From: Saprospiraceae bacterium
GTDB taxonomy: Bacteria; Bacteroidota; Bacteroidia; Chitinophagales; Saprospiraceae
Reading direction: 5' to 3'
Assembly (NCBI GenBank): GCA_013001595.1
Contig: JABDMH010000024.1
Span: 1-64,000 of the forward strand
DNA length: 64,000 nt
The notes beneath the pieces are model-generated. The model was not told where the DNA came from, made no database searches, and worked only from the letters and a program-made list of their open reading frames with translations. Made by a program: the position numbers and the translations under genes. Positions 63,307 through 64,000 of this stretch are shown here, piece by piece. The stretch's first letter is position 1. The number at the start of each line of letters is the position of its first letter.

Positions 63307-64000
63307 TACTTCTGATCATCGTGGTATTTATTGCCGGTCTGCTCCTGCGTTTTCCCATAGCTTTTGCGCTTGGTCTATCCTGCTTCATTTATGTGATCGG
63401 AGAGGGTATTCCCCTAGTAGTGGTACCTATTAAAATGTATGCCGGTATTGATCTATTTGTCTTGTTGAGTATCCCGGGATTTATCTTAGCGGGAAATCTC
63501 ATGAATCTTGGTGGGCTCACAGCCAAAATTATAACCTTTTGCAATCGTGTACTCGGCCATGTGCGCGGTGGATTGTCACTAGCGAATATTGGTGCATCCA
63601 TGCTATTTGCTGGAATCTCAGGGACGGCGGTTGCCGATACTGCCAGTATTGGATCCGTCATGATACCGGCAATGAAAAAGGAAGGCTATGATGAGGGATT
63701 TTCCTGTGCGGTCACTGCTGCTTCCTCTACTGTCGGTCCAATTATTCCACCCAGCGTGCCCATGATTATCGCAGCGACATTGAGTGGGCTGTCGGTGGGG
63801 AAGTTGTTTTTAGCTGGTGCCATTCCTGGCCTATTGCTTGGTCTGGGTATGATGACTGTAGCGTACAGTATTGCGGTAAAAAGGAAATACCCCAAACATC
63901 CACGCAGCAGCCTCAAGAAAATTGCGATGGGATTTCTTGAGACATTCTGGGCTTTACTTATGACTTTCATTATTCTCTTTGGAATCGTAGCGGGTGTTTT
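63303..64000 (+). CDS. dctM: TRAP transporter large permease (DctM family), 3' end off window
   Basis: The first 232 or so residues of a protein that is normally about 430. It shows LIIVVFIAGLLLRFPIAFALGLSCFIYV, SIPGFILAGNLMNLGG, FAGISGTAVADTASIGSVMIPAMKKEGYD (a sodium-site region in the family) and AASSTVGPIIPPSVPMIIA, the classic DctM hairpin motif. It is the ion-coupled transport subunit. Start ATG at 63303 overlaps the dctQ stop. Confidence 0.94.
   Translation, partial: MILLIIVVFIAGLLLRFPIAFALGLSCFIYVIGEGIPLVVVPIKMYAGIDLFVLLSIPGFILAGNLMNLGGLTAKIITFCNRVLGHVRGGLSLANIGASMLFAGISGTAVADTASIGSVMIPAMKKEGYDEGFSCAVTAASSTVGPIIPPSVPMIIAATLSGLSVGKLFLAGAIPGLLLGLGMMTVAYSIAVKRKYPKHPRSSLKKIAMGFLETFWALLMTFIILFGIVAGV

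Noticed and set aside
1-64000. CRISPR arrays, phage genes or insertion sequences
   Set aside because: No direct-repeat arrays with regular spacers, no transposase, integrase or phage structural gene seen on either strand.

Overview
The window reads as chromosome of a member of the Bacteroidota, most likely a marine or environmental Saprospiria/Lewinella-type bacterium. Supporting signs are type IX secretion (T9SS) C-terminal sorting domains, a GldA-GldF-GldG transporter, the ftsX-DUF3098-uppP-truB neighbourhood, a DUF4465 protein behind a BtuB receptor, LytTR two-component regulation, and substrate-binding proteins made as lipoproteins. Coding density is high. I see no rRNA or tRNA gene, CRISPR array, phage or intact insertion sequence.

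Layout. 1-4.7 kb (minus): a sugar-acid/vitamin B6 block (partial gnd, pdxB, a LarA-type nickel-pincer racemase homolog, a PfkB sugar-acid kinase). 5-10.3 kb (minus): a secreted charge-polarised protein, an ABC-F ATPase, yqgE, fabD, folE. 10.5-13.4 kb (plus): LytS-type kinase, LytTR regulator, fructosamine kinase-like protein. 13.8-24.8 kb: a large T9SS cargo protein, helical and small uncharacterised proteins, and a 1999-residue alpha-2-macroglobulin lipoprotein that lacks the thioester Cys. 24.9-28.7 kb (minus): FAD oxidoreductase, MmcQ/YjbR, pyrF, NFU, Mrp. 28.9-31.6 kb (plus): an unusual RibF-glycosyltransferase fusion, then an RluA-type pseudouridine synthase. 31.6-40.6 kb (minus): Zn-phospholipase-like protein, then a tightly overlapping run ftsX-DUF3098-uppP-truB-gldA-gldF-gldG-DUF4340 and a coiled-coil membrane protein. 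40.8-44.1 kb (plus): leuS and a DoxX-like protein.

44.2-64 kb is accessory. It holds a tandem alpha/beta-hydrolase esterase, a decay zone with a VOC/glyoxalase pseudogene, an unidentified remnant and a frameshifted lipoprotein gene, a TctCBA tripartite tricarboxylate-type importer (uncommon in this phylum), a cobalamin riboswitch controlling btuB plus a translationally coupled T9SS-exported DUF4465 protein, a Gfo/Idh/MocA oxidoreductase, a class V aminotransferase, a receiver-cNMP-Crp regulator divergent from an Hsp20 gene with a Crp/Fnr-type palindrome between them, a CDP-alcohol phosphatidyltransferase, and a TRAP importer (DctP, DctQ, partial DctM) running off the right edge. Two organic-acid importers, an esterase, the MocA-type oxidoreductase and, 40 kb away, the LarA/PfkB pair suggest growth on sugar acids or other carboxylates from decaying polysaccharide.
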